Source of the DNA: Rubritepida sp.
GTDB lineage: Bacteria; Pseudomonadota; Alphaproteobacteria; Acetobacterales; Acetobacteraceae
NCBI GenBank assembly: GCA_028291455.1
Contig: JAQGHY010000245.1
Span: forward strand, 1 to 42,479
DNA length: 42,479 nt
Direction: 5' to 3'
The notes beneath the pieces are model-generated. The model was given only the letters and a program-made list of their open reading frames with translations, was not told the DNA's origin and searched no databases. Positions within the stretch are counted from its first letter, which is position 1. Each line of letters opens with the position of its first letter. Of this stretch, positions 23,895 to 31,849 are shown piece by piece. A program made the position numbers and the translations under genes.

Positions 23895-25393
23895 GCGTCC
23901 CCGCCCCCTTTCTCGGCACGCCCATTCGGCTGCCGCCCGCCAATCTCGCGGCGGAACAAGCGCTGCTCGGCGCCCTGCTGGCGAACAACAAGGCCTATGA
24001 CCGCTTCGGCGGCCTGCTGGAGGCGCGGCACTTCGCCGATGCGATCCACGGCAGGATCTTCGATGGCATACGCCGGCGTATAGAGTCTGGCCGTGTGGCC
24101 GATGCCTTATCAATGCGGCAGGAGTTCGAGGGCAATGCCGCTTTCGATGAGGTCGGCGGGGCGGCCTATATCGCTCAGCTGCTGAGCTCGATGACCGGCA
24201 TCGTCAACGCGGGCGAGTACGCCAAGGAGATCCGTGAGCTCTGGATGCGGCGCGAGATCATCGGCACATGCATCGCGGCAGCCGAGCGCGCCTTCGTCTA
24301 TGATCCGGAGCTGCCCGCCCCCGCAATTCTCGCCTCCCTCGATAGCGACCTGGCCGAGCTCTCGCGCGACGGCGCCGGCGGCGGGGAAGCTCGGGACAGC
24401 GCGACGGTCGTGCGTGAGGTCATGGACGGCTTCACGGCGGCTGCGGCGCGCCAGGGCGGGCTCGCCGGCGTCACCACCGGCTATGCCGGCTTCGACCGCA
24501 TGACGGGCGGCATGATGGGCGGGCAGCTCCTCCTCTGCGGTGCTCGGCCTGGCATGGGCAAGACGGCGCTCTCGCTCGGCATCGCGGCGCGCTCGGCGGC
24601 GGCCGGCACAAGGATCTTCTACGCTTCGGCCGAGATGCTGGCCGCGCAGGTTCTGGCGCGCGCGGTTGCGGCCCAGGCGGGGCAGCCGATCACGGCCGCC
24701 CTGCGCGCCGGTGTGGAGGGCGAGGGCGGCGCCTGGCGCCAGCTCGCCGCCGGCGGGCCGGAGGCACATGAGATGGCCCTTGCCGCCCGGCGCATTGGCC
24801 AGCTGCCGATCCATTGGGATGACAGCGCACGGCACACCGCCGCCTCCGTCCGGCAGAAGGCGCGCCTGATGAAGCGGCGCATGGGGCTCGATGCCATCGT
24901 GGTCGACTACCTCGGCCGCATGCAGCCGAGCCAGCGCGCCACCGGCTTCAAGAACCGCGTGATCGAAGTCGGCGAGATGGCGCGGGATCTGAAGTGCCTC
25001 GCCATGGAGCTGGATGTTCCCGTCTTCCTGCTCGCGCAGCTCTCGCGCGGCGTGGAATCGCGGGAGAACAAGCGGCCCATGCTGAGCGACCTGCGCGACA
25101 GCGGCGAGATCGAGCAGGAGGCCGACGTCGTCACCTTCCTGTACCGCGAGCACTACTACCTCCTGCAGAACAAGCCGGAGCGCGGCCCGAAGGAAGGCGA
25201 GGAGGCGTGGAACAACCGCCTGGACGCCTGGGCGAACGCGCTGGCGGCTAGCGAGGGCAAGGCCGAGCTCATCATCGCCAAGCAGCGCCAGGGGCCCGTA
25301 GGGCCCGTCCGGCTGCGCTTCGATGGCCCGCGCACCTGGTTCTACAACGACATCGCCGGGGGCGAACCCGCCATCCCCGGCCTGCCGGAGTGA
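23891..25393 (+). CDS. dnaB: Replicative DNA helicase, DnaB-like
   Basis: A 500-residue phage DnaB. The N-terminal domain (residues ~16-125) begins PPANLAAEQALLGALLANNK. The RecA-like ATPase domain starts near 190 (TGYAGFDRMTGGMMGGQLLL) with Walker A CGARPGMGKTALS (216-228), Walker B in DAIVVDYLGRM, and the conserved AQLSRGVE and LSDLRDSGEIEQEADVV. It should unwind the phage fork, bypassing or competing for host DnaB loading. It starts at ATG 23891, overlapping the upstream stop by four bases. The gene order helicase then winged-helix proteins fits a phage replication module. Confidence 0.95.
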   Translation: MSVPAPFLGTPIRLPPANLAAEQALLGALLANNKAYDRFGGLLEARHFADAIHGRIFDGIRRRIESGRVADALSMRQEFEGNAAFDEVGGAAYIAQLLSSMTGIVNAGEYAKEIRELWMRREIIGTCIAAAERAFVYDPELPAPAILASLDSDLAELSRDGAGGGEARDSATVVREVMDGFTAAAARQGGLAGVTTGYAGFDRMTGGMMGGQLLLCGARPGMGKTALSLGIAARSAAAGTRIFYASAEMLAAQVLARAVAAQAGQPITAALRAGVEGEGGAWRQLAAGGPEAHEMALAARRIGQLPIHWDDSARHTAASVRQKARLMKRRMGLDAIVVDYLGRMQPSQRATGFKNRVIEVGEMARDLKCLAMELDVPVFLLAQLSRGVESRENKRPMLSDLRDSGEIEQEADVVTFLYREHYYLLQNKPERGPKEGEEAWNNRLDAWANALAASEGKAELIIAKQRQGPVGPVRLRFDGPRTWFYNDIAGGEPAIPGLPE

Positions 25394-25403
25394 GGGGGAC
25401 GTC

Positions 25404-25838
25404 ATGGGGCGTATGAGCAAGGCGAACCGCGCAGCGATGGTGGCGGCCGCAGGCATGGTTGGGCCGCCGTCGGGCGGGCGCATGGCGCCATCGACGATCA
25501 GCATCAACGGTGGGCCGGAGGTTCCGTTCCCGGTGTTGAAGGCCGCCCTCGACACCGTGAGGGGGCGCGATGCGCCTCCGCCGCCGCGAGACGACGACAA
25601 TGACGTCGGCGGCATCGCGGTCGATCGACTGCGCTCCATCATCGATCGCATCGAGCGGCTGGAGGAGGAGCGCAAGGCGCTCGGCTCCGACATCACCGAC
25701 ATCTACACCGAGGCGAAGTCCGCGGGCTTCAACGTGAAGGTGGTCCGCCAGGTCATCCGCCTTCGCAAGATGGAGCCGGCCGAGGTGGAGGAGCTGGAAA
25801 CCCTGCTCGACCTGTACCGCCGCGCCCTGGGGATGTGA
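25404..25838 (+). CDS. GapR-like (DUF2312) DNA-binding protein with N-terminal extension
   Basis: A 144-residue protein whose last ~80 residues match GapR/DUF2312: RLRSIIDRIERLEEERKALG, DITDIYTEAKSAGFNVKVVR and QVIRLRKMEPAEVEELETLL, ending in DLYRRALGM. GapR of Caulobacter binds overtwisted DNA ahead of forks and polymerases and stimulates topoisomerases. Here the domain follows about 60 residues of Gly/Pro-rich sequence not found in the ~90-residue host protein. Position beside DnaB suggests help with phage replication. A GGGGGACGTC ribosome region precedes ATG 25404. Confidence 0.88.
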   Translation: MGRMSKANRAAMVAAAGMVGPPSGGRMAPSTISINGGPEVPFPVLKAALDTVRGRDAPPPPRDDDNDVGGIAVDRLRSIIDRIERLEEERKALGSDITDIYTEAKSAGFNVKVVRQVIRLRKMEPAEVEELETLLDLYRRALGM

Positions 25839-25858
25839 GGCCGCGCGCCTCCACCGAA

Positions 25859-26217
25859 ACCCAAGAAACCGAAAGCTGATCCCATGACGCCCGATGCCAC
25901 GCGCCACGCTCCCGCTATCCTCGGCCACATGCTGAAGGATCCGCGCCTCGCCACCCTGCCGCTCTCCGTGCGCGGCGTATGGCTGCAGCTGAGCCTCGCA
26001 ATGCTCGACCGCAAGCACACGGCCTACGGCGTCACGGGAGAGCCGGAGCGCCTGGCGGAGATCGTGGTCTGCCCCCTGGCGGAGCTCAACGCCGCGGTGG
26101 GCGTTCTGCTCGATGAGCGGCTGCTGGAATGGAGCGCCGACACCTACCTGCGCAGCCCCTTCGTCACGGCCCTCATGCGCCCCGCCAGCGCGCGCTGATA
26201 ACCCAAGAAACCGAAAG
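25859..26217 (+). repeat. 17-bp direct repeat in two leaders (25859-25875, 26201-26217)
   Basis: ACCCAAGAAACCGAAAG occurs exactly at 25859-25875 and 26201-26217. Both copies end eight bases before an ATG (25884 and 26226), and the ATGs begin structurally similar proteins. Neither copy contains a standard Shine-Dalgarno sequence. Only the repeat units, not the whole interval, are repetitive. Confidence 0.85.
25884..26198 (+). CDS. Winged-helix-like phage replication protein, short copy
   Basis: A 104-residue protein, LGHMLKDPRLATLPLSVRGV followed by WLQLSLAMLDRKHTAYGVTG and ERLAEIVVCPLAELNAAVGV, then LLDERLLEWS. The pattern resembles the N-terminal winged helix of phage replisome organisers. 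Segment for segment it aligns with the start of the next gene (a DPRL.TL..S.RG.W / PWFKTLEGSARWL opening, a CxLAEL / DGTEVQTHL recognition region, LLDERLLEWS / LVETGLLARD). The two look like ancient tandem duplicates, this one lacking the C-terminal part. Confidence 0.65.
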   Translation: MTPDATRHAPAILGHMLKDPRLATLPLSVRGVWLQLSLAMLDRKHTAYGVTGEPERLAEIVVCPLAELNAAVGVLLDERLLEWSADTYLRSPFVTALMRPASAR

Positions 26218-26225
26218 TCGAACCC

Positions 26226-27110
26226 ATGGGAAGCCGCTGCTCGTGCGACCGGATCGAGGCGATGCTGGAAGGCACGCCCTGGTTCAAGACGTTGGAAGGG
26301 AGCGCGCGCTGGCTTTGCTTCAAGCTCGTGAAGCTGATGTCCACGCCCTCCTACGCCGGCGCGATACCCTTTTCGGATACCCGTCGGGTTTCGCTGTTGG
26401 TTTCGATGGACGGAACCGAAGTGCAAACCCATCTCGAAACCCTGGTGGAAACCGGCCTGCTGGCCCGCGACGATCGCGGCTATCTCTCCTGCCCCATGCT
26501 CGGCGACGTGGCGGCGCGGACCGTGGCGGCGCGCCAGAACGGCACGCGCGGCGGCCGTCCACGCAAGGGAGAGACACCGGAGCAATACGCGGCGCGGCGG
26601 CGCCAGGGCGAGATGCTGCTGCCCATCGGGGGCATGGCGGAGAAACCCAGCGAAACCCAGCAATGGGAAACCTCGTCGGCCGGCGCGGCGCCGCGTACTA
26701 CTAGTAGTTCTTCTCTTAGGTCAGAGACTACTCAACCAGTCGCGCACGAAGGCGAATGGCAGAAGCTCGCATCGCTCGCCATCGCAGCGGCGGCGCTTCC
26801 CGGCAAGCGCATCGCCTGGACGCCAGCGCAGCAATGGGAGGCGTGGGGTGCGACGCCCGAGCTGGTGGAGCGTGTCGTCGGCGACGTGATGCGGCGCGGC
26901 ACGAAGGCGCCCTCGGAGATCAGCTCCATCCAGTACTTCTCCAATGCGATCAAGCGCGCGGTGGATGAGGCTGGCGGCACCTCCGCGCCATCTGCGGCGA
27001 GCATCGTGCGTCACCAGCTCACCGGGCTCGAAGCACGAATGCGCACATGGGAGGAGAGCGGTCATCACGGCCCGCCGCCCCGCCTGCACGACCAGCACCA
27101 CGCAGCATGA
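26226..27110 (+). CDS. Winged-helix-like phage replication protein, long copy
   Basis: A 294-residue protein. The N-terminal ~90 residues are winged-helix-like (WFKTLEGSARWLCFKLVKLM; LLARDDRGYLSCPML). A basic linker follows (NGTRGGRPRKGETPEQYAAR), then a Ser/Thr-rich stretch around the palindrome ACTACTAGTAGT, and a C-terminal helical domain (LASLAIAAAALPGKRIAWTP, SSIQYFSNAIKRAVDEAGG). It is probably the phage replication initiator or helicase loader partner of DnaB, by position. Its stop overlaps the next ATG by four bases. Confidence 0.6.
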   Translation: MGSRCSCDRIEAMLEGTPWFKTLEGSARWLCFKLVKLMSTPSYAGAIPFSDTRRVSLLVSMDGTEVQTHLETLVETGLLARDDRGYLSCPMLGDVAARTVAARQNGTRGGRPRKGETPEQYAARRRQGEMLLPIGGMAEKPSETQQWETSSAGAAPRTTSSSSLRSETTQPVAHEGEWQKLASLAIAAAALPGKRIAWTPAQQWEAWGATPELVERVVGDVMRRGTKAPSEISSIQYFSNAIKRAVDEAGGTSAPSAASIVRHQLTGLEARMRTWEESGHHGPPPRLHDQHHAA

Positions 27111-27826
27111 TGGAGGCCAGAAAGATGCTTGACGGAATCAACGCGGCGGTGGCAGACAGCAGCTTCAAAGTGGAAGCGATAGGGCGTCGTGCGGCGGGCC
27201 CTGTCACTCTGCCGGAGATGCCTCGGCACTCCGAACAACTGGATGAGGCTCCGGCCCCTCCAGTGCGGCGCACATCTTCTCTCATCGCGGAACGCTGGTA
27301 CTGCATCCAGCATGAGAAATATCAGGGCGCTCGTGCGCGGCTGAACATCCGGCGTGCTGGCTTTGGTCCCGACGATGTCCACTGGCCCCGCGCCATCATT
27401 CGCGATCCTCGCAAGGATGACGTGCTGGAGCCGCTCTTCCCCGGTTACCTGTTCGTCCGCTTCGATGTTCGACGCTCCGGCTGGGGTAAGATCCGGCATG
27501 CGGGCAACGTGCTCGCCATCCTTGGCGTCAGGGAGATCGGCTCTCCCATCGCCATTCCCGTCGGCGAGGTCGAGCGATTGATCGACCTGGCTCAAGGCGC
27601 AATCGGCGGCGCGATCGACAAGACGGGTGACCAGCTGGAGGAGGACCGTCTCGCCTCCATCCTCGCCTCCGGCACGAAGCTAACTTTCCTGGACGAGGCT
27701 CTCTTCGCCAACCCCGTGATGCTCCGTGCCGATCGAGGCCGCGAGCGGGTCGAGATCATGATGACCTGGTTCGGTGAGGAGCGGATCGTCAGCGCTCGCC
27801 GCGACGCTATGAAGCACGCTGGATGA
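27107..27826 (+). CDS. NusG/RfaH-like transcription elongation factor
   Basis: A 239-residue protein. After a ~55-residue N-terminal extension it has a NusG N-terminal domain: ERWYCIQHEKYQGARARLNI, then VLEPLFPGYLFVRFDVRRSG and GWGKIRHAGNVLAILGV. A C-terminal segment (SGTKLTFLDEALFANPVMLR, EERIVSARRDAMK) is KOW-like but diverged. Such proteins bind the RNA polymerase clamp and suppress pausing or termination. Coming last before the packaging and head genes, it is a good candidate for a late-gene antiterminator acting like Q or RfaH; that role is inferred. Confidence 0.85.
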   Translation: MMEARKMLDGINAAVADSSFKVEAIGRRAAGPVTLPEMPRHSEQLDEAPAPPVRRTSSLIAERWYCIQHEKYQGARARLNIRRAGFGPDDVHWPRAIIRDPRKDDVLEPLFPGYLFVRFDVRRSGWGKIRHAGNVLAILGVREIGSPIAIPVGEVERLIDLAQGAIGGAIDKTGDQLEEDRLASILASGTKLTFLDEALFANPVMLRADRGRERVEIMMTWFGEERIVSARRDAMKHAG

Positions 27827-28140
27827 TGGCTCGCGTTCCTATGCTCCGCCCGCGCCTGGCTGTCATCGACACCCGCACGGCCAAGCCGGGCCCCAAGCTG
27901 CGCGCTGCCCACTACGGCACGCCCGAGCACGTCGAGTGGAGCAGGGCCGTCATCCGCCGCGCCGGCGGCATGTGCCAAGGCAAGGGCTGCGGCCGCACCG
28001 ACACTCGTTTCTTCGCCGACCACATCGCCGAGCTGAAGGATGGCGGCGCCGCCCTCGACCTGGCCAACGGCCAAGCCCTCTGCGGCACCTGCCACGGCAC
28101 CAAGACTGCCGCCGCCCGGGCCGCCCGCCAGCAGGGGTAG
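27823..28140 (+). CDS. HNH endonuclease
   Basis: A 105-residue HNH nuclease: RRAGGMCQGKGCGRTDTRFF provides the first Cys pair, ADHIAELKDGG the catalytic His, and NGQALCGTCHGTKTA the Asn and second Cys pair. HNH proteins encoded next to terminase are needed for DNA packaging in several cos phages, where they nick with the terminase. Start is ATG 27823 or 27826, overlapping the NusG-like stop. Confidence 0.9.
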   Translation: MMARVPMLRPRLAVIDTRTAKPGPKLRAAHYGTPEHVEWSRAVIRRAGGMCQGKGCGRTDTRFFADHIAELKDGGAALDLANGQALCGTCHGTKTAAARAARQQG

Positions 28141-28155
28141 GGGGGGGTTGAAACT

Positions 28156-28216
28156 CTGGTCGGCCAAGGGACCCTGACCACTATGGGTCTCAGTCAGAGG
28201 TTTTTTTCCCGACCAG
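28156..28216. promoter_or_regulatory. Structured non-coding gap before terminase (terminator or cos candidate)
   Basis: CTGGTCGG (28156-28163) and CCGACCAG (28209-28216) are perfect inverted repeats. Between them GACCC (28170-28174) pairs with GGGTC (28185-28189), and a run of seven T (28201-28207) follows. This could be an intrinsic terminator for early transcripts, one a NusG-like antiterminator would need to pass. It could also be part of the packaging site, since cos sites usually lie beside the small terminase gene. Confidence 0.5.
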
Positions 28217-28225
28217 AAATTCAGG

Positions 28226-28858
28226 ATGGTCGCCATGGATCAGCCGCCGCCTCGCGGCCCGGGCCGACCGGCTCACGAACCGACCGCTCAGCTCCGCCAA
28301 CAGGTCGCCGATCTCGTCGGGGAGGGCCGATCCGTCGCGCAGGTGGCGGAAGATATCGGACTTTCTGAGCCCACCGTCCGGCTCCACTACGCTGATGAGC
28401 TTCGCGACGCGCGCCCTCAGCTATTTTTTCCTTTTCCGGAAATCAGGGGCGCCGTGAAGAAGCAGAAGCGCGCCGACCCCGGCGGGCGCCCGGCCCACAA
28501 GCCGACCGACGAAACCCGCCAGCGCGTTCAGATCCTGACGGCCAGCGGCATGCCCGCCTGGCAGATCGCTTCGGTGATGCTCATCTCGGAGCCCACCTTG
28601 CGGCTCCACTACGAGGGGGATCTGCAGCTCGGCCGCGCCAGCAAGACGGCCGAGGTGATCGAGGCACTCTTCCTCTCGGCCAAGGGCGGCAACGTCTCGG
28701 CGCAGAAGGCTTGGCTGGCCCAGTTTCGCCAGCTCAACGATCCACCGCAGTCCGACGCCCCTCCGGCGAATCAGCCCGTCGGGAAAAAGGACGCGACCAG
28801 GGCGGCCGCGCTCAGCGCCGAGATGGGGACCGGCTGGGATGGCCTGCTTCCTAACTGA
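28226..28858 (+). CDS. Terminase small subunit-like protein with two HTH repeats
   Basis: A 210-residue protein directly upstream of the large terminase, overlapping it by one base (TGATG). It contains two copies of one unit: GRPAHEPTAQLRQQVADLVG with SVAQVAEDIGLSEPTVRLHY, and GRPAHKPTDETRQRVQILTA with PAWQIASVMLISEPTLRLHY. Each is a homeodomain-like helix-turn-helix of ~45 residues. A third region (KTAEVIEALFLSAKGGNVSA) resembles the oligomerisation part of small terminases. It would recognise the packaging site. ATG 28235 is an alternative start with a better ribosome site. Confidence 0.8.
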   Translation: MVAMDQPPPRGPGRPAHEPTAQLRQQVADLVGEGRSVAQVAEDIGLSEPTVRLHYADELRDARPQLFFPFPEIRGAVKKQKRADPGGRPAHKPTDETRQRVQILTASGMPAWQIASVMLISEPTLRLHYEGDLQLGRASKTAEVIEALFLSAKGGNVSAQKAWLAQFRQLNDPPQSDAPPANQPVGKKDATRAAALSAEMGTGWDGLLPN

Positions 28859-30561
28859 TGGTTCAGTGGGATTTCTCCTGCCCGGACTGGGAGGCCCGCC
28901 TTCGGGAGGGCCGCTCCCTGGTGCCTCCGCTGCCGCTGAACCAGGTCGAGGCCGATCGCGCAGTGGCGGTGTTCAATCGGCTCCGGCTGCCGGACGTCGA
29001 GGGCACGCCGACCATGGCGGATGCCGCGGGCGACTGGTTCCGCGACCTGGTGGCCGCTCTCTTCGGATCGGTCGATCCGGTCACCGGCATGCGCATGGTG
29101 CGCGAGCTGTTCTGCCTGGTGCCCAAAAAGAATAGCAAGACGAGCAACGGCGCTCTGCTCATGCTCGCTGCGCTGCTGCTGAACACCACGCCCCGCGGCA
29201 AGTTCATCATGACCGGCCCGACCCAGGACGTCGCGCAGCTGGCGTTCAACCAAGCGAAGGGCGCCATCGAGCTCGACGAGGTGCTCAGCTCCAAGCTCCA
29301 CGTCCGCGACCACCTGAAGACCATCGTGCACCGCGTCAGCGGAGCCGAGCTCGAGATCATGACCTTCGATCCCAACGTGCTCACCGGCCAGAAGCCGGCG
29401 GGCATCCTGATCGATGAGCTGCATGTCAGCGCGAAGATGTCGAAGGCCGCCTCGGCGCTCCGCCAGCTGCGCGGCGGCATGATCTCCAACAAGAAATCGT
29501 TCCTCGTCATCATCACGACGCAGAGCGAGGAGCCGCCGGTCGGCATCTTCCGCGCCGAGCTGATGAAGGCGAGGGCGATCCGTGACGGCCGGCTGAAGGC
29601 GGCGATGCTGCCGGTACTCTACGAATTCCCGGAAGCCATCCAGAAGAAGGCCGAGACGTGGCGCGACCCCGCCAACTGGCCGATGGTGACGCCGAATGCC
29701 GGCCGCAGTATCACCATCGAGCGGCTCCAGGAGGAGTTCGCCACGGCGGAAGCCACCGGGCCCGACGAACTCCGCGCCTGGGCCTCTCAGCATCTCAACA
29801 TCGAGATCGGCCTGGCGCTGCACACCGACCGCTGGGCCGGCGTCGACTATTGGGAAGGCGCGGCGGAAGCCGTGTTCACTTACGAAGATCTGATCCGCCG
29901 CTGCGATGTTATTACCGCAGGAATCGACGGCGGCGGCCTGGACGATCTCCTCGCCCTCTGCCTCCTCGGCCGCGAGCGTGAGACGGGCCGCTGGCTGGTC
30001 TGGATCCGGGCCTGGGCGCATCCGATCGTGCTGGACCGCCGCAAGAGCGAAGCGTCCCGCCTGGAGGACTTCTCCAAGCAGGACGACCTGATCTTCTCCA
30101 CGGAGATCGGCGACGACGTGCGTGATGCCGTGGCTATCGTCGCGCAGGTCCACAAGGCCGGGATCCTGGGCGCCGTCGGCCTGGACACTTACGGGATCCG
30201 CGACATCGAAGCCGAGCTCACCGCTCGCGGCATCACTGGCGAGGTTCTGTTCGGCGACCAGCTCGCGCCCATCGTCCAGGGCATTCCCCAGGGCTGGAAG
30301 ATGTCCGGCGCGATCAAGACCACGGAACGGGCACTGGCGTCCGGCACCATGGGGCACGCCGACCAGCCGCTCATGGCCTGGTGCGTCGGCAATGCGAAGG
30401 CCGAGCCGCGCGGTAACGCCGTCTCGATCACCAAGCAGGCGGCGGGCACCGCGAAGATTGACCCGGTTATCGCGCTCTTCAACGCCGTCGAGCTGATGAC
30501 GCGTGACCCAACGCCGCGCCGCCCCTCGGTTTACGAGAAGCGCGGCATCCTGATGATCTGA
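28858..30561 (+). CDS. terL: Terminase large subunit
   Basis: A 567-residue packaging motor. The ATPase domain has Walker A LVPKKNSKTSNGA (87-99), the adenine-side segment GPTQDVAQLAFNQAK and Walker B AGILIDELHVS (181-191), followed by ITTQSEEPP (coupling motif). The nuclease domain begins near residue 345 with ITAGIDGGGLDDLLAL carrying the first catalytic Asp. Later acidic residues lie in AVGLDTYGIRDIE. This is the Terminase_1 (HK97-like) type. It would cut concatemers and pump DNA into the prohead through the portal encoded next. Confidence 0.95.
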   Translation: MVQWDFSCPDWEARLREGRSLVPPLPLNQVEADRAVAVFNRLRLPDVEGTPTMADAAGDWFRDLVAALFGSVDPVTGMRMVRELFCLVPKKNSKTSNGALLMLAALLLNTTPRGKFIMTGPTQDVAQLAFNQAKGAIELDEVLSSKLHVRDHLKTIVHRVSGAELEIMTFDPNVLTGQKPAGILIDELHVSAKMSKAASALRQLRGGMISNKKSFLVIITTQSEEPPVGIFRAELMKARAIRDGRLKAAMLPVLYEFPEAIQKKAETWRDPANWPMVTPNAGRSITIERLQEEFATAEATGPDELRAWASQHLNIEIGLALHTDRWAGVDYWEGAAEAVFTYEDLIRRCDVITAGIDGGGLDDLLALCLLGRERETGRWLVWIRAWAHPIVLDRRKSEASRLEDFSKQDDLIFSTEIGDDVRDAVAIVAQVHKAGILGAVGLDTYGIRDIEAELTARGITGEVLFGDQLAPIVQGIPQGWKMSGAIKTTERALASGTMGHADQPLMAWCVGNAKAEPRGNAVSITKQAAGTAKIDPVIALFNAVELMTRDPTPRRPSVYEKRGILMI

Positions 30562-30571
30562 GGGAGAAGCT

Positions 30572-31849
30572 ATGGCCAACTGGCTTTCATCCCTCTGGCG
30601 CCGTGGCTCCGGAGTGCAGCCCGCGGCGTCGGCCGATTACTCGACGATCGACACGCCAGCAGGCCTAGAATCCGCGTTCAGCGGCGGCGAAACCGCTGCC
30701 GGCGCGCCGGTCTCGGCCTCCTCGGCCATGCGCGTTGCGGCGGTCTATCGCTGCGTCGACCTGCGCGCGACGGCGCTGGCCTGCCTGCCGATCCACGTCT
30801 ACGCCGAACAGGCGGGGGGCGGCGTCGGCAAGAAAGTCTCTGATCATCCGCTCGCCATCCTGCTCGGCAAGCGGCCCAATCGGCGGCACACCGGCTTTGA
30901 GTTCCGGCGCCTGCTGTCGGTCCATGTCCTGCTCCGCGGCAACGCCTATGCGCTGAAGGTCTGGTCGCGCGGCCGCGTGGTGGAGCTGCTGCCGATGCAC
31001 CCCGACCGCGTGCGGGTCGAGGAGCTGGCCGACCAGTCGCTACGCTACACCTACACCCGCGCCAATGGCGGCCAGGCTGTCTTCAGCGAGGAAGACGTCT
31101 TCCACCTCCGCGACCTCTCGACCGACGGCATCGTCGGCCTATCCCGCATCACCATGATGCGCGAGGCGGTGGGCATGGCGGTGCAGGCCGAGCGATTCGG
31201 CGCCCGCATGTTCAAGAACGGCATCGGCGCCGGCGGTGCGATCAAGCACCCGAACAGCATCGGCGATGTCGCCTATGGCCGGCTGAAGGCCGATATGTCG
31301 GAGCGCTACTCCGGCGCCGACAACGCCCACAAATGGATGATCCTCGAAGAGGGGATGGACGTCGCGAAGCTTGGCCTCACCAGCGAGGACATGCAGTTCA
31401 TCGAGAGCCGCAAGTTCCAGCGCAGTGAGATCGCCATGTTCTTCGGCGTGCCGCCGCATCTGATCGGCGACGTCGAGAAGACGACGAGCTGGGGCACCGG
31501 CATCGAGCAGCAGAACCTGGGCTTCCTGCAGTACACGCTCGGCGGCGACATCGCGATGTGGGAACAGCGCATCGAGCGCGACCTCATCCCCGACAGCGAG
31601 CCAGCGAAGATCTACGTGAAGCTGAACGTCTCCGGCTTCCTTCGCGCGGCGTCAAAGGATCGCGCGGAGTACCTCTCCCGCGCTCTCGGATCGGGCGGCC
31701 AGCAAGCCTGGATGACACCGAACGAGGCCCGCGCCCTCGAAGATCTGCCGCCCGTCCCGGACGGCGACAAACTGCCCCAACCCATGGGGGCCAGCGCGCC
31801 CCCGCCCAAGCCGGCGCCAGCGCCAGCGCCCGAAGAGGTGATCGCATGA
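30572..31849 (+). CDS. Portal protein, HK97 family
   Basis: A 425-residue HK97-type portal that forms the dodecameric channel at the head vertex. Characteristic segments are VAAVYRCVDLRATALACLPI, LLSVHVLLRGNAYALKV, VFHLRDLSTDGIVGLSRI and RSEIAMFFGVPPHLIGDVEK followed by TSWGTGIEQQ. The C-terminus is a Pro/Ala tail (PPPKPAPAPAPEE). It begins ten bases after terL with GAGGGAGAAG as ribosome site and overlaps the protease gene by four bases. Confidence 0.96.
   Translation: MANWLSSLWRRGSGVQPAASADYSTIDTPAGLESAFSGGETAAGAPVSASSAMRVAAVYRCVDLRATALACLPIHVYAEQAGGGVGKKVSDHPLAILLGKRPNRRHTGFEFRRLLSVHVLLRGNAYALKVWSRGRVVELLPMHPDRVRVEELADQSLRYTYTRANGGQAVFSEEDVFHLRDLSTDGIVGLSRITMMREAVGMAVQAERFGARMFKNGIGAGGAIKHPNSIGDVAYGRLKADMSERYSGADNAHKWMILEEGMDVAKLGLTSEDMQFIESRKFQRSEIAMFFGVPPHLIGDVEKTTSWGTGIEQQNLGFLQYTLGGDIAMWEQRIERDLIPDSEPAKIYVKLNVSGFLRAASKDRAEYLSRALGSGGQQAWMTPNEARALEDLPPVPDGDKLPQPMGASAPPPKPAPAPAPEEVIA

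Noticed and set aside
24110-25702. 530-codon minus-strand frame opposite dnaB
   Set aside because: Antisense to a clear DnaB helicase with Walker motifs; no start signal.
26697-26708. Palindrome ACTACTAGTAGT as an operator or restriction-type site
   Set aside because: It is inside a coding region, encodes a Thr/Ser run and is not repeated near any promoter.
28771-30579. 602-codon minus-strand frame opposite the large terminase
   Set aside because: Antisense shadow; terminase motifs are intact on the + strand.
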